The translations under genes were made by a program, and so were the position numbers. A model generated the notes under the pieces. That model had not been told where the DNA came from and did not search any database. It saw only the letters and a program-made list of their open reading frames with translations. DNA of 64,000 nt from UBA11740 sp035635855 (GTDB lineage: Bacteria > Acidobacteriota > Blastocatellia > Pyrinomonadales > Pyrinomonadaceae): NCBI GenBank assembly GCA_035635855.1, contig DASQAF010000015.1:1-64000 (forward strand). The letters run 5' to 3'. Below are positions 52,375 to 60,989 of the stretch, piece after piece. Every line of letters starts with the position of its first letter. Positions within the stretch are counted from its first letter, which is position 1.

Positions 52375-52814
52375 GAAATCCTCCGAGGTTCCTCGCCATC
52401 GCCTGAGATGGACACGCGCCAGACATTAGCCGGGAGCGGGTAACGGCCCATCCGTTCAGCCCATTCAATAATCACGACTGCCTTCTCATCAGTTAGTATC
52501 TCGTCAAGGTCTACTGCGTGCGCCGCCGACGCGCCTTCCTCCAAACGATATAGATCGATGTGATATAGCAGCAGTCGCCCGGAGTGCGGATTGACCAGGG
52601 TAAACGAAGGGCTGGTAACGTCCTCCGCATCCAGGCCCAGGGCACGCGCGATGCCCTTCACGAATACCGTCTTCCCCACGCCGAGGGGGCCATTAAGCAA
52701 AAGGATCTCGCCGCCGGAGAGTTGCTCTCCGATGCGTTGGCCCAATGCAAACGTTTCTAGTTCGTTGTGTGAAACGAATTCGCCTGTTGAGATCGATGTT
52801 GAAATTGCGGTCAT
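52350..52814 (-). CDS. tsaE: tRNA threonylcarbamoyladenosine biosynthesis ATPase TsaE
   Basis: ATPase that works with TsaB and TsaD in t6A formation. The ATG at 52814 gives 154 residues, the normal length. Walker A is LLLNGPLGVGKTVFVKGI. The family motifs VTSPSFTLVN, YHIDLYRLE and VVIIEWAERMGRYPL all follow. The last residues come from a repeat. It is 28 bp downstream of the nnrDE gene on the same strand; tsaD is encoded separately at 45965. Confidence 0.95.
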   Translation of the reverse strand: MTAISTSISTGEFVSHNELETFALGQRIGEQLSGGEILLLNGPLGVGKTVFVKGIARALGLDAEDVTSPSFTLVNPHSGRLLLYHIDLYRLEEGASAAHAVDLDEILTDEKAVVIIEWAERMGRYPLPANVWRVSISGDGEEPRRISVVAQTSV

Positions 52815-52842
52815 GTTTCGGCAGGCAAGGTAGCAAGTTGCG

Positions 52843-54543
52843 CTACGTCGGCATTTCTCCTCCAGGATCGATGGCGCAAATTGCCGCGCTGAGATGTTCA
52901 CGAATATCAGAGGCCACCATCGTTCTCATCCCAAGTTCGTCTGCTGCGATATCACCGGCCATGCCGCTGATGTAAAGTGCCGCGATGACTGTCTCCAGCG
53001 CGTCGGAATTTTCCTTCAGCGTTCCATAGGCTTGCGCCAGAAACCCTGTGATTATTCCGGTCAGCGTATCGCCGGCGCCGGCGGTACCGAGTCCGGCATT
53101 GCCGGTAGGATTTACGAACACGCGGCCATCCGGCGCCGCAATTATCGATCGCGTGCCCTTCAACAAGACAATTACCTCACGGCTTGTGGCAAACTGGCGC
53201 GCGGCCGCGACGCGATCATCGAGCGCGGTTTTGTCATCGCTTCCCATCAACCGTAGCATCTCTCCCGCATGAGGAGTTACGACGATTGGAAACTCAGCCG
53301 ATCCGCGCAAATCCACGGGCCATGGCGCCAGGCAATTCAATCCATCCGCATCAATCACCAGAGGCGTCCGGCGCTGTTCGACGACGGCCCTCACAAAGTC
53401 GCGAGTCCGTTCATCCTCCGAAGAAAGGCCGGGCCCCACCGCTATCACGTCAGCTCGCTCTGCAAGTTTTAAGACAAAGCCAATGGCGTCGTCGCTGACT
53501 GTGCCCCGGTCAGTCTCAGCAAGTTCTGCCGTCATGATCTCGGGCATAACTTGCACCGCTACCAAGCCCTGAGACGACGCCGGGGTCGCGACGGTCACAA
53601 GTCCTGCGCCCGCACGCATGGCGGCGTTACCGCACAAGGCGGCGGCGCCGGTGAAGCCGCGCGATCCAGCGATCACCAGAGCATGCCCATGGGTGTTCTT
53701 GTAAGAATTGGGAGCGTAACGCGTCTGAATCAGCCAACGGCGGGCGTCGCTTACTTCGATCAGAAACAGCTGCGAGCCGGCCGCGTCAACCAATTCAGCC
53801 GGCGAGCCAATGTCCGCCACAGTCAACTCTCCGTTGTAATTAGCCGCCGGCGGCAGTACGTTCGCCGGCTTTGGCGCAGTCATGGTGACGGTGAGGTCGG
53901 CATGCACGGCTTCTCCAATGAGTTCGTTGGAATCCGAATTGAGGCCTGACGGGAGATCAATCGAAACAATAAGTAAACGCGGACCATCGATTGAATCACG
54001 CATCTCACGCAGCCCGCGCACATAACGGACGCCTTCCAGGAGGAGGCCCTCAACCGGACGCGTAGTGCCCGTGCCCAGGAGCGCGTCTATGGTGACATCA
54101 TGCGGGACGCTCAAAAGGCTGGCGCGCAATTGATCCCAGCCCGTCTCTGAAACGCACTGAAAGAAACTGATGGATCCGAAGTCAGCCAGTGACGCTCCCT
54201 GCTCTTCCCTAATTGCGCGCGCGTCGTTCCAGGTGTGCAGCCTCTCAAAATTTGTTCGGGCATCGGCTTTAGTATCTTGAACCTTGCCAAACAGAACCAC
54301 GTCGACTTTGGCTCCCTCGATCGCGAGTAAGCGAGCGGTCGCCGCTCCATCACCACCATTGTTGCCGCGTCCGCACAGAACCAGAATTCTCCGACCCGCT
54401 ATTTCACCGCCAAATTGATCGGTGACCGTCCGCGCGGTTGTCGATGCCGCAGCTTCCATCAGCGTAAGCGACGGCACGCAGTAACGCTCAACGGTCAATT
54501 GATCAATCTCGCCCATTTGCGCGGATGAGATTACAGGTCGCAC
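52843..54543 (-). CDS. nnr: Bifunctional NAD(P)H-hydrate epimerase and dehydratase
   Basis: Repairs damaged NAD(P)H hydrates. It is 566 residues, read from GTG at 54543. Residues 1-225 are the epimerase (YjeF_N): TLMEAAASTTARTV and LVLCGRGNNGGDGAATARLL. Residues about 285-560 are the ADP-dependent dehydratase (YjeF_C): NTHGHALVIAGSRGFTGAAA, then VIAVGPGLSSEDE, IDADGLNCLAPW, VTPHAGEMLRLMG and the ATP site NPTGNAGLGTAGAGDTLTGI. No ribosome site is clear. It precedes tsaE by 28 bp and the two are probably co-transcribed, an order seen in many bacteria. Confidence 0.93.
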   Translation of the reverse strand: MRPVISSAQMGEIDQLTVERYCVPSLTLMEAAASTTARTVTDQFGGEIAGRRILVLCGRGNNGGDGAATARLLAIEGAKVDVVLFGKVQDTKADARTNFERLHTWNDARAIREEQGASLADFGSISFFQCVSETGWDQLRASLLSVPHDVTIDALLGTGTTRPVEGLLLEGVRYVRGLREMRDSIDGPRLLIVSIDLPSGLNSDSNELIGEAVHADLTVTMTAPKPANVLPPAANYNGELTVADIGSPAELVDAAGSQLFLIEVSDARRWLIQTRYAPNSYKNTHGHALVIAGSRGFTGAAALCGNAAMRAGAGLVTVATPASSQGLVAVQVMPEIMTAELAETDRGTVSDDAIGFVLKLAERADVIAVGPGLSSEDERTRDFVRAVVEQRRTPLVIDADGLNCLAPWPVDLRGSAEFPIVVTPHAGEMLRLMGSDDKTALDDRVAAARQFATSREVIVLLKGTRSIIAAPDGRVFVNPTGNAGLGTAGAGDTLTGIITGFLAQAYGTLKENSDALETVIAALYISGMAGDIAADELGMRTMVASDIREHLSAAICAIDPGGEMPT

Positions 54544-54955
54544 GTCGTGATGATAAGGAGAAGGTTACAAGCGGGTCAATTGGGCCTTGGAGGTGCGTCG
54601 ATATCTGGCACATGCTCCAAAAATGAAAAACGCGGCCAGGGGATTTTCCCCGCCGCCGCCGCCGCTGCTCCAACCGATCCGTCTTTTCGGGATACTCAGG
54701 TAAACGGGCAATAGTCCAGCATCTCCAGAAAATTTCAACTCAGGAGTCGAACCTCAGCTTTTCCGACTCCGTCATTCTGATTGACCGATCTCGCAGGGTG
54801 ACCGTGGCTGACAGCCCTCCGCCTCCCAAATTATTCAAAAACAGGCTCAAAAACAGCGTTTCGGGTGATGGCACGGCCATTGATAAGTGGACGACGCCAG
54901 CACTGCATGTGCGGCATTTGAAAAACGAAAAGGGAAAGTAAGTGCGGAGCCTAAA
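54544..54955. other. 412-bp divergent region upstream of the S8 protease
   Basis: It carries GGGGATTTTCCCC at 54639-54651 followed by a run of CCG triplets, and a small palindrome GGAGTCG...CGACTCC at 54743-54770. The protease ribosome site is GGAG at about 54946. No -24/-12 (sigma-54) box and no clear -35/-10 pair was found by eye. The longest open stretch in the protease frame starts at 54887 but lacks a signal peptide start. Confidence 0.5.
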
Positions 54956-57496
54956 ATGACCAGAGGAAAAAGAATCAGAAAGCAATTCGGTTGGCGATGG
55001 CTGATGGCCGTCGGAATGGCAGCATCGCTGCTGTCCGGTATCATCGTCGCCGAAAAGGCCTCGGCGCAAAACATCCGGAAGCCGCGCAGCGCTGCGACGC
55101 AGGACACGCTGAGCAAATACTCCTGGGACCTTACCGCCGCCGCCGCTCAAGGCCGCTTTGATGCGTCTACCGAGCGACGCGCAGAGACAAACCAGGCGAT
55201 TCAGATCCTTTCCAACTCTCGGAAAAACAATCCCGTTATCCTGACTGATTCCCAGGCCGTTCGCGACCTGGTTACTTCCTCAGTAGCTCGCCGCATCGCC
55301 ACTGGCGACGTACCCGAAGCACTCTATGGCAAACGTCTGCTCAAGCTGAATCTCGATCTGTTGTTTCACGACTCGGCGAACGATGCTGAACTAATCAAGA
55401 CACTCTCTGCAATTCTTTCCGAAGCCTCCCAGTCTGATTCGAAGACCATCCTTTTGATCGATCCGATTCAAGCGTTGGTTGGTTCGTCAGCCGCATTCGA
55501 TGGCGCTGCTTCCGCATTGTTGCGAGAGGCAATCATTAAGGGCGACGTGCAATGCCTGGGCGCATCAACCGAAATCATTTTTAAGGAGAACCTCGCCAGC
55601 GACCAATCTCTGGCAGCCCTGTTTACCGGTATCGAAATGCAGGACACTGCGAGCGCGAACAACGAAAGCAGCACCGACACAAAAAGCAGCGCTGCAGCAA
55701 AAACGTCCGGTGAAGAGTTCGTCGGAGACAAAGTTTCGAGCGACCTGCGCGAGCTAATCGACAGCGGCAACGCGCCTGCCCGGGTGAAAGCGATCCTGCA
55801 AGTTGACGACACCAACAGCAAGGCATTGCGCGCTCAACTGTCAGCCTACGGCGTGAATGTTGACGCCCAGATGCCGCACTTCGGCGCTCTAGCGGTGGAC
55901 GTTCCGACGCAGGCAATTGAAGCACTCGCCAATAACAGCCAGATGCGTCATATCTCGCTCGATCGAGCCGTTGAATCGTTTGGCCACGTTCAGGCCACCA
56001 CTGGCGACTCCGCCATGTTGGCTCAAAATGGAAACTCAAGTCTTGACGGTAGTGGCGTCGGAATTGCAATCCTCGACTCGGGCATTTCCAAAACACACCA
56101 CTCCGTGTACGGAAGAGTTGCTTACAGCCAGGATTTCACGGGTGAAGGCCGCACCGATGATCCTTACGGTCACGGAACCTTTGTCGCGGCCATGGCCGCC
56201 GGCAAAGACACGGATTACAGCGGCAGTTATAGCGGTATCGCTACCGCAGCCAAGCTGGTCAATCTACGTGTGCTTGATTCGCAGGGAAGAGGAACGGTCT
56301 CTGCCGTCCTCAGCGCTCTCAATGTGGTAATGGCAAAGCGCGCGACCTACAACATCCGCGTCGTCAACATGAGTCTGGGTATGTCGGCGCTCGACTCTTA
56401 CAAAAATGACCCGATTTGCCGCGCGGTTCGCCAGTTAGTCGACGCCGGTATCGTGGTTGTCGCCGCCGCCGGAAACGATGGCAAAGATTCGACTCACCCC
56501 AAAATGTATGGCCGCATTCATTCGCCGGGCAACGAGCCTTCGGCGATCACGGTCGGGGCTGCGAACACGTTCGGCACTGATGCGCGAGGCGACGACGGCG
56601 TGACTACGTATAGCTCGCGTGGGCCGACCCGCAGCTACTGGACTGACTCGAGAGGGTCCAAGCACTACGACAATCTGATCAAACCGGACATCGTGGCTCC
56701 AGGCAACAAGCTTATTGGCGCTGCGGCGAACAACAATTCCCTCCTCTTACAGAATCCTCTTCTTTCGGTGCTAACAGGATTCGACAAGTCTGAGATGCGC
56801 ATGAGCGGTACTTCCGCCGCATCTCCAATCGTAGCCGGCGCGGTGGCAGTGTTGCTGGAAGCAAATCCCAACCTGACGCCTAACATGATCAAGATGATTT
56901 TGATGTACACCGCGCAGCCGTTGGCTAAGTTCAACATGTTCGAGCAGGGCGCAGGCGAGCTGAATATCGAAGGCGCCATGCGACTGACAAGACTGGTGCG
57001 GACTGATTTGTCATCCAGCACACAAGTGGGCTCTTCATCCGGCATACAAGTGGGTTCTCCACTCTTGACTTCGGCAGCACCCTCGGCCCAAACCACGATC
57101 GCCGGAGAGACCTTCAAGTGGTCGCAAGGTGTAATCTTCAAATACGACTGGGCCAAAGGCACTGAACTCATCACCAAGTATCAGGGAATCTACGACCTTG
57201 GCGTTCTGGTATGTGATGGCGTGTTGGTTACCGACGGCGTGCTTGTGGCTGATGCCAGCAAGCTCACTGGCGGCGTACTAATCAGCGATAACATCCTGAT
57301 AAGTACCGGCATTACAATGAGCGACGGAATTGTGCTGCTTAGCAGCGGTGTCCTGGCTGGTGACGGCACCTTGATTAGCGATGGCACCTTGATCAGCGAT
57401 GGCACCTTGATTAGCGACGGTACCTTGATTAGCGACGGCACCTTAATTAGCGACTCAACTCTTCTTGGAGATAACACTCGTTGCATGTCTCCATGA
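54956..57496 (+). CDS. Secreted S8 (subtilisin-like) protease with hexapeptide-repeat tail
   Basis: An 846-residue exported protease. Signal peptide RWLMAVGMAASLLSGIIVA then EKASAQ. Residues about 240-350 look like an inhibitor/propeptide-like region (ALAVDVPTQAIEALANN). The catalytic triad is Asp374 (IAILDSGI), His406 (YGHGTFVAAMAAG) and Ser620 (MSGTSAASPIVAG), so the protease should be active. The last 110 residues carry hexapeptide repeats: VCDGVL, VTDGVL, LISDNI and a five-times repeated DGTLIS (residues 803-832). The repeats are probably a beta-solenoid for surface display or secretion; this is inference. The adjacent TPR/sigma-54 activator at 57877 may control it. Confidence 0.92.
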   Translation: MTRGKRIRKQFGWRWLMAVGMAASLLSGIIVAEKASAQNIRKPRSAATQDTLSKYSWDLTAAAAQGRFDASTERRAETNQAIQILSNSRKNNPVILTDSQAVRDLVTSSVARRIATGDVPEALYGKRLLKLNLDLLFHDSANDAELIKTLSAILSEASQSDSKTILLIDPIQALVGSSAAFDGAASALLREAIIKGDVQCLGASTEIIFKENLASDQSLAALFTGIEMQDTASANNESSTDTKSSAAAKTSGEEFVGDKVSSDLRELIDSGNAPARVKAILQVDDTNSKALRAQLSAYGVNVDAQMPHFGALAVDVPTQAIEALANNSQMRHISLDRAVESFGHVQATTGDSAMLAQNGNSSLDGSGVGIAILDSGISKTHHSVYGRVAYSQDFTGEGRTDDPYGHGTFVAAMAAGKDTDYSGSYSGIATAAKLVNLRVLDSQGRGTVSAVLSALNVVMAKRATYNIRVVNMSLGMSALDSYKNDPICRAVRQLVDAGIVVVAAAGNDGKDSTHPKMYGRIHSPGNEPSAITVGAANTFGTDARGDDGVTTYSSRGPTRSYWTDSRGSKHYDNLIKPDIVAPGNKLIGAAANNNSLLLQNPLLSVLTGFDKSEMRMSGTSAASPIVAGAVAVLLEANPNLTPNMIKMILMYTAQPLAKFNMFEQGAGELNIEGAMRLTRLVRTDLSSSTQVGSSSGIQVGSPLLTSAAPSAQTTIAGETFKWSQGVIFKYDWAKGTELITKYQGIYDLGVLVCDGVLVTDGVLVADASKLTGGVLISDNILISTGITMSDGIVLLSSGVLAGDGTLISDGTLISDGTLISDGTLISDGTLISDSTLLGDNTRCMSP
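57362..57451 (+). repeat. Tandem 18-nt coding repeat
   Basis: Five units of GACGGCACCTTGATTAGC with only synonymous changes (GAC/GAT, GGC/GGT, TTG/TTA, ATT/ATC), each encoding DGTLIS. Confidence 0.92.
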
Positions 57497-57876
57497 AGTT
57501 TCGGTCTCAATCCCCCAGACGGGCCCAACCTAAACACAATCTATTCATTCGGGACTTAAGCCGGGATTCATCTCCCGGCTCTTTTTCTTTCACGATTGCC
57601 TGGGTTCGTGCCGACCATAGCGACCTTGTTGGTCGATCTAATCATACCGACGGCAGAGTTCGCCGTTGCTGGTCAAAAATCGACCCAAATCGCAACCTGT
57701 GTTATTTTCACAGCGTTGGGACTAAGAATCCATGGGTTCACGCAGCGAACGTCATGGAGCAGCGGTTGGAAAAGAAGATGAAAAGTGCGACCGATTCGGA
57801 CTCTAATTAGTGTGCAAGTTTCATTAAGTTCGCCCCTGGCGAAAGCAACGGCAGACGTGCTCTGAAGAGAGGAACC
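57497..57876. other. 380-bp intergenic region with terminator
   Basis: Contains the terminator at 57559-57590. After it the sequence is AT-balanced with no hairpin or promoter that I can support; an open frame in it has no ribosome site or recognisable product. Confidence 0.55.
57559..57590 (+). terminator. Rho-independent terminator
   Basis: AGCCGGGA-TTCATC-TCCCGGCT followed by CTTTTTCTTT, 63 bp after the protease stop. It should end the protease transcript and separate it from the activator gene. Confidence 0.85.
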
Positions 57877-60800
57877 TTGGCGTTGACTAAGAATGGTTCA
57901 TACTCTGACGAAACTGTTGTCGATCTGGCGCGTGCTCGCGTGAGATTACGCTCGCCAGCCGTTGCAACCTCGCCCACGTCCCACACAAACGAGCTGGAAG
58001 AGATTAATCTCCTTCTGGATAAGGGCCATTCGGTCGAAGCCAGAACCCGCCTCGCTTCCCTTATATCAGCAGCGCGTAACGATCCCGCCTTGCTGGCCGG
58101 AGCCCGCCTCTCGCTCTCGCTTGCCCTCGAAATGCATGGTGAGTATCACGAGTCCTTGCAAGCGATAGTAGTGTACGAGACAGAAGAATATCGAGCGAAG
58201 CTGGATCCTATGCTCTCATTAAAGCTAAGAGTGCAAACCAGCCTCGCTTACAACTACTCAGGCGATCACCCGAAGGCGATCACACTCTTGAAAACGGCGC
58301 TGCGCGATTTGGAGGAGCAAGGAGCCAGCCTGGACTTTGGAGCAGTCTACGCAGCTCTGGCGCGAGTCTATCGCAGTATTAACGAGTATGCGATTGCCCG
58401 CGATTACTCGCAGCGAGCGTTGGAGAGTTACCGGCAAAGTGGCGATTGGCGGGGGTTGGCGGAAGCTTACTTCGGAATCGCGGTTGCCGATCACGCGGAA
58501 GGCGAAAACGAATCGGCGATCGAAAACTTCGAGCAGGCGTTGAAGCTGATTGGAGATCATCCCGCGACGTTTCTCCTGGGCAAGATCTATTCAAACATGG
58601 CGAGTGCCTGCCGTTGGCTGAAACGTCCTCAGGAAGGCATCCGTTACCTCGAGAAAGCTATTGGCTATTACGAGCGCACGGAACACAAGAACCTTGCTGC
58701 CGACGGCCACAACAACCTTGGGGTCAACCTGCTTCTCGTCGGCCAATGGGATCGTGCCCACGAAGCTTTCGAACGTGCGCTGGCGTTGGTTGGCGATGTA
58801 GATGAGCAAGCTGAGCGGCTCTCCATGATTCTCGACTCACTTGGAGAGCTGTGCCTGCTCCGAGGCGACCTGGATGAAGCCAGGGGTTACCTTGAACGGG
58901 CCGTGGATATGGCCACTGAGAAAGGCAACAAGTGGTATGCCTGTCAGGCTTGGCGCACCCTCGCGCGCTGTCACCTCGCAATGAATGTGAGCGACAAAGC
59001 TCTGTCAGCGGCTAAGGAGGCGCTCGACTTTGCCGAACGAATTGGAAACCGTCAAGCCACCTGCGAATCGGAGCTGCTGCTGGCGGAAAGCTATCTGCAC
59101 GGCGGGAACCTCGAAGCCTGTGCCGCGGCTTTACAAACGGTAGCTGAACAAACATCGGAATCAGCCGCCGACATGGTGCTGGCTGGTGAGACGCAACGTC
59201 TTCGCGGCTTGCTGGCACTGGCGCGATCTGACGCGTCTACGGCCGCGCAGCACTTCGGCCGCTGTGTGTCGATCTTTGATTTGCTTGGCGATCGGTATCG
59301 GAGCGCCCGTTCGCATCATGACCTTGGTCGCGCTTATGTCCTGGCGCAACCAGAGCATGCCGCGGAGCATCTGTCGCGAGCAGTTAATGTCTTTCGGGAA
59401 CTGGGAGCGCGTCTGGATCTTACCGCAGCCGAAGCGGCGTTGGCTGCGCACAATGAAACAGCGCCGCAACAGCAACGGCAGCGAGAGGCAGTAATCCAAT
59501 TAGTTACGCTGCGACTTGCCGAGGCCGTTGCTTCACGCGCCTTGCTGTTGCGTGAACTGGCCGCTGTAATCCGTCAGGAAACCCAGGCGCGACGTGTCCT
59601 GATTCTCGAACCTGACGAAGAACAGCGAACCCGGGTTGTCATCGCTCAGGGTTGCGACAATGCCGAGGCAACGGCAATCGCGGACGAGTTTTCATCGCTC
59701 GAGACCGATATCGCCCGCGAACGTTTTGCCAAAAAGCACGACGCCGCTCTTATCGCGCTGCGCTCTAGCAATTCCCTGCCCGCCACACTCTTGATTTCGC
59801 CGCGCGATGCCGCGCAGCTTCCCGCGGGACTTACGCTCGATCCCCTACTGCGCGTTGTTGAACTCGGAATGGACGTTTGCGCTTTGCGCGCACGCGCCCC
59901 GGCGAGTCAAAGTACGCAAGCGGATGGGGGAATAGCCGGATCAAGTTTGATGCCGGGCTTCATTCATTCCAGTCCGGCAATGACCCGACTAGTCGAAGAA
60001 GTCCACAAGATCCGATCGTCGGACGTGACCGTACTGGTGACGGGCGAATCGGGCACCGGGAAAGAACTCGTTGCCCGGGCAATCCACGCCCTCTCTTCGC
60101 GGCGGCAAAAGATTTTCGTGCCGTTTAACTGCACGGCAGTGCCGAAAGAACTCTCGGAGGGATATCTCTTCGGCCATGTCCGCGGCGCGTTTACCGGCGC
60201 AGTTTCCGACTCACCGGGTGTAATTCGCACCGCCGCCGGCGGAACTCTTTTCATCGACGAGGTGGGCGACCTGCCGCTCGACCTACAGCCGAAGCTATTA
60301 CGCTTTTTGCAGGAAGGCGAGATACAGCCATTGGGTGAACGTCAACCAATTCAGGTTGATGTTCGAATCATCGCAGCTACCAATACGGACCTTGAAACGA
60401 TGGTCGAGCAGGGCCGCTTTCGCGAAGATCTGTACTATCGATTAAATGTGATAAGACTACGGGTCCCGCCGCTGAGAGAGCGGCGTTCTGAGGTACCTTC
60501 CATCGTTAACTATTACATTAATCATTACTCAGCAAAGTTCGGCCGCCACAATATTCAGATCACGCCCCAGGCGATAGATCTCTTGATGGTCGCTGACTGG
60601 CCCGGTAACGTACGCGAGCTTTGCAATGAAATTCAGCGTGTGGTCGCACGCACGGAAAACGACACATGGATCACGCCCGAAGAGCTCTCACCCGAACTGC
60701 GGCGCGTCGGTGTGCCGGCGACGCCCCCGGCCAGCGTGGCAGTGCTCGGCACCACCAACTCTGGCCGCTCAGAGATCGTGCCCCTGGAAAACGTGACTCT

Positions 60801-60975
60801 GGCGGATGCGCTTTCCGAAGTCGAGCGCCGCATGATTAGCGAGGCGCTACGCAAGCACAAGGGCAACATTTCCCGCGCCGCTCGCGAACTCGGCCTCACT
60901 CGCCGCGGTCTCTACCTCAAGCTCGAGCGTTACCAAATGAACCCCAGCACCGCAAACGGAACCACCAACCTCTGA
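57877..60975 (+). CDS. TPR-sensor sigma-54 activator with GAF-like and Fis HTH domains
   Basis: A 1032-residue regulator read from TTG at 57877 (or TTG at 57883). Residues about 40-535 are TPR helices (for example ISRARNDPALLAGARLSLSL-like pairs with LEEQGASLDFGAVYAALARV). Residues about 540-690 look GAF-like (LRELAAVIRQETQARRVLIL). The AAA+ domain has Walker A GESGTGKE at 723-730 and the sigma-54 contact GAFTGA at 770-775. The C-terminus is a Fis helix-turn-helix (KGNISRAARELGLTRRGLYL). There is no receiver domain, so activation is probably by TPR-bound partner or GAF ligand. Its target promoter is unknown. Confidence 0.93.
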   Translation: MALTKNGSYSDETVVDLARARVRLRSPAVATSPTSHTNELEEINLLLDKGHSVEARTRLASLISAARNDPALLAGARLSLSLALEMHGEYHESLQAIVVYETEEYRAKLDPMLSLKLRVQTSLAYNYSGDHPKAITLLKTALRDLEEQGASLDFGAVYAALARVYRSINEYAIARDYSQRALESYRQSGDWRGLAEAYFGIAVADHAEGENESAIENFEQALKLIGDHPATFLLGKIYSNMASACRWLKRPQEGIRYLEKAIGYYERTEHKNLAADGHNNLGVNLLLVGQWDRAHEAFERALALVGDVDEQAERLSMILDSLGELCLLRGDLDEARGYLERAVDMATEKGNKWYACQAWRTLARCHLAMNVSDKALSAAKEALDFAERIGNRQATCESELLLAESYLHGGNLEACAAALQTVAEQTSESAADMVLAGETQRLRGLLALARSDASTAAQHFGRCVSIFDLLGDRYRSARSHHDLGRAYVLAQPEHAAEHLSRAVNVFRELGARLDLTAAEAALAAHNETAPQQQRQREAVIQLVTLRLAEAVASRALLLRELAAVIRQETQARRVLILEPDEEQRTRVVIAQGCDNAEATAIADEFSSLETDIARERFAKKHDAALIALRSSNSLPATLLISPRDAAQLPAGLTLDPLLRVVELGMDVCALRARAPASQSTQADGGIAGSSLMPGFIHSSPAMTRLVEEVHKIRSSDVTVLVTGESGTGKELVARAIHALSSRRQKIFVPFNCTAVPKELSEGYLFGHVRGAFTGAVSDSPGVIRTAAGGTLFIDEVGDLPLDLQPKLLRFLQEGEIQPLGERQPIQVDVRIIAATNTDLETMVEQGRFREDLYYRLNVIRLRVPPLRERRSEVPSIVNYYINHYSAKFGRHNIQITPQAIDLLMVADWPGNVRELCNEIQRVVARTENDTWITPEELSPELRRVGVPATPPASVAVLGTTNSGRSEIVPLENVTLADALSEVERRMISEALRKHKGNISRAARELGLTRRGLYLKLERYQMNPSTANGTTNL

Positions 60976-60989
60976 GCCAAGATTTTTCG

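Noticed and set aside
54639..54667. GGGGATTTTCCCC with CCG triplets as a terminator
   Set aside because: No gene ends nearby on a strand that would use it, and there is no proper T-run after the stem on the plus strand.
57362..57451. Regular 18-nt repeat resembling a CRISPR array
   Set aside because: There are no unique spacers, the units are contiguous and in frame, and each encodes DGTLIS inside the protease gene.
57481..57810. Possible small gene after the protease
   Set aside because: It overlaps the protease stop and the terminator and has no ribosome site or family features.
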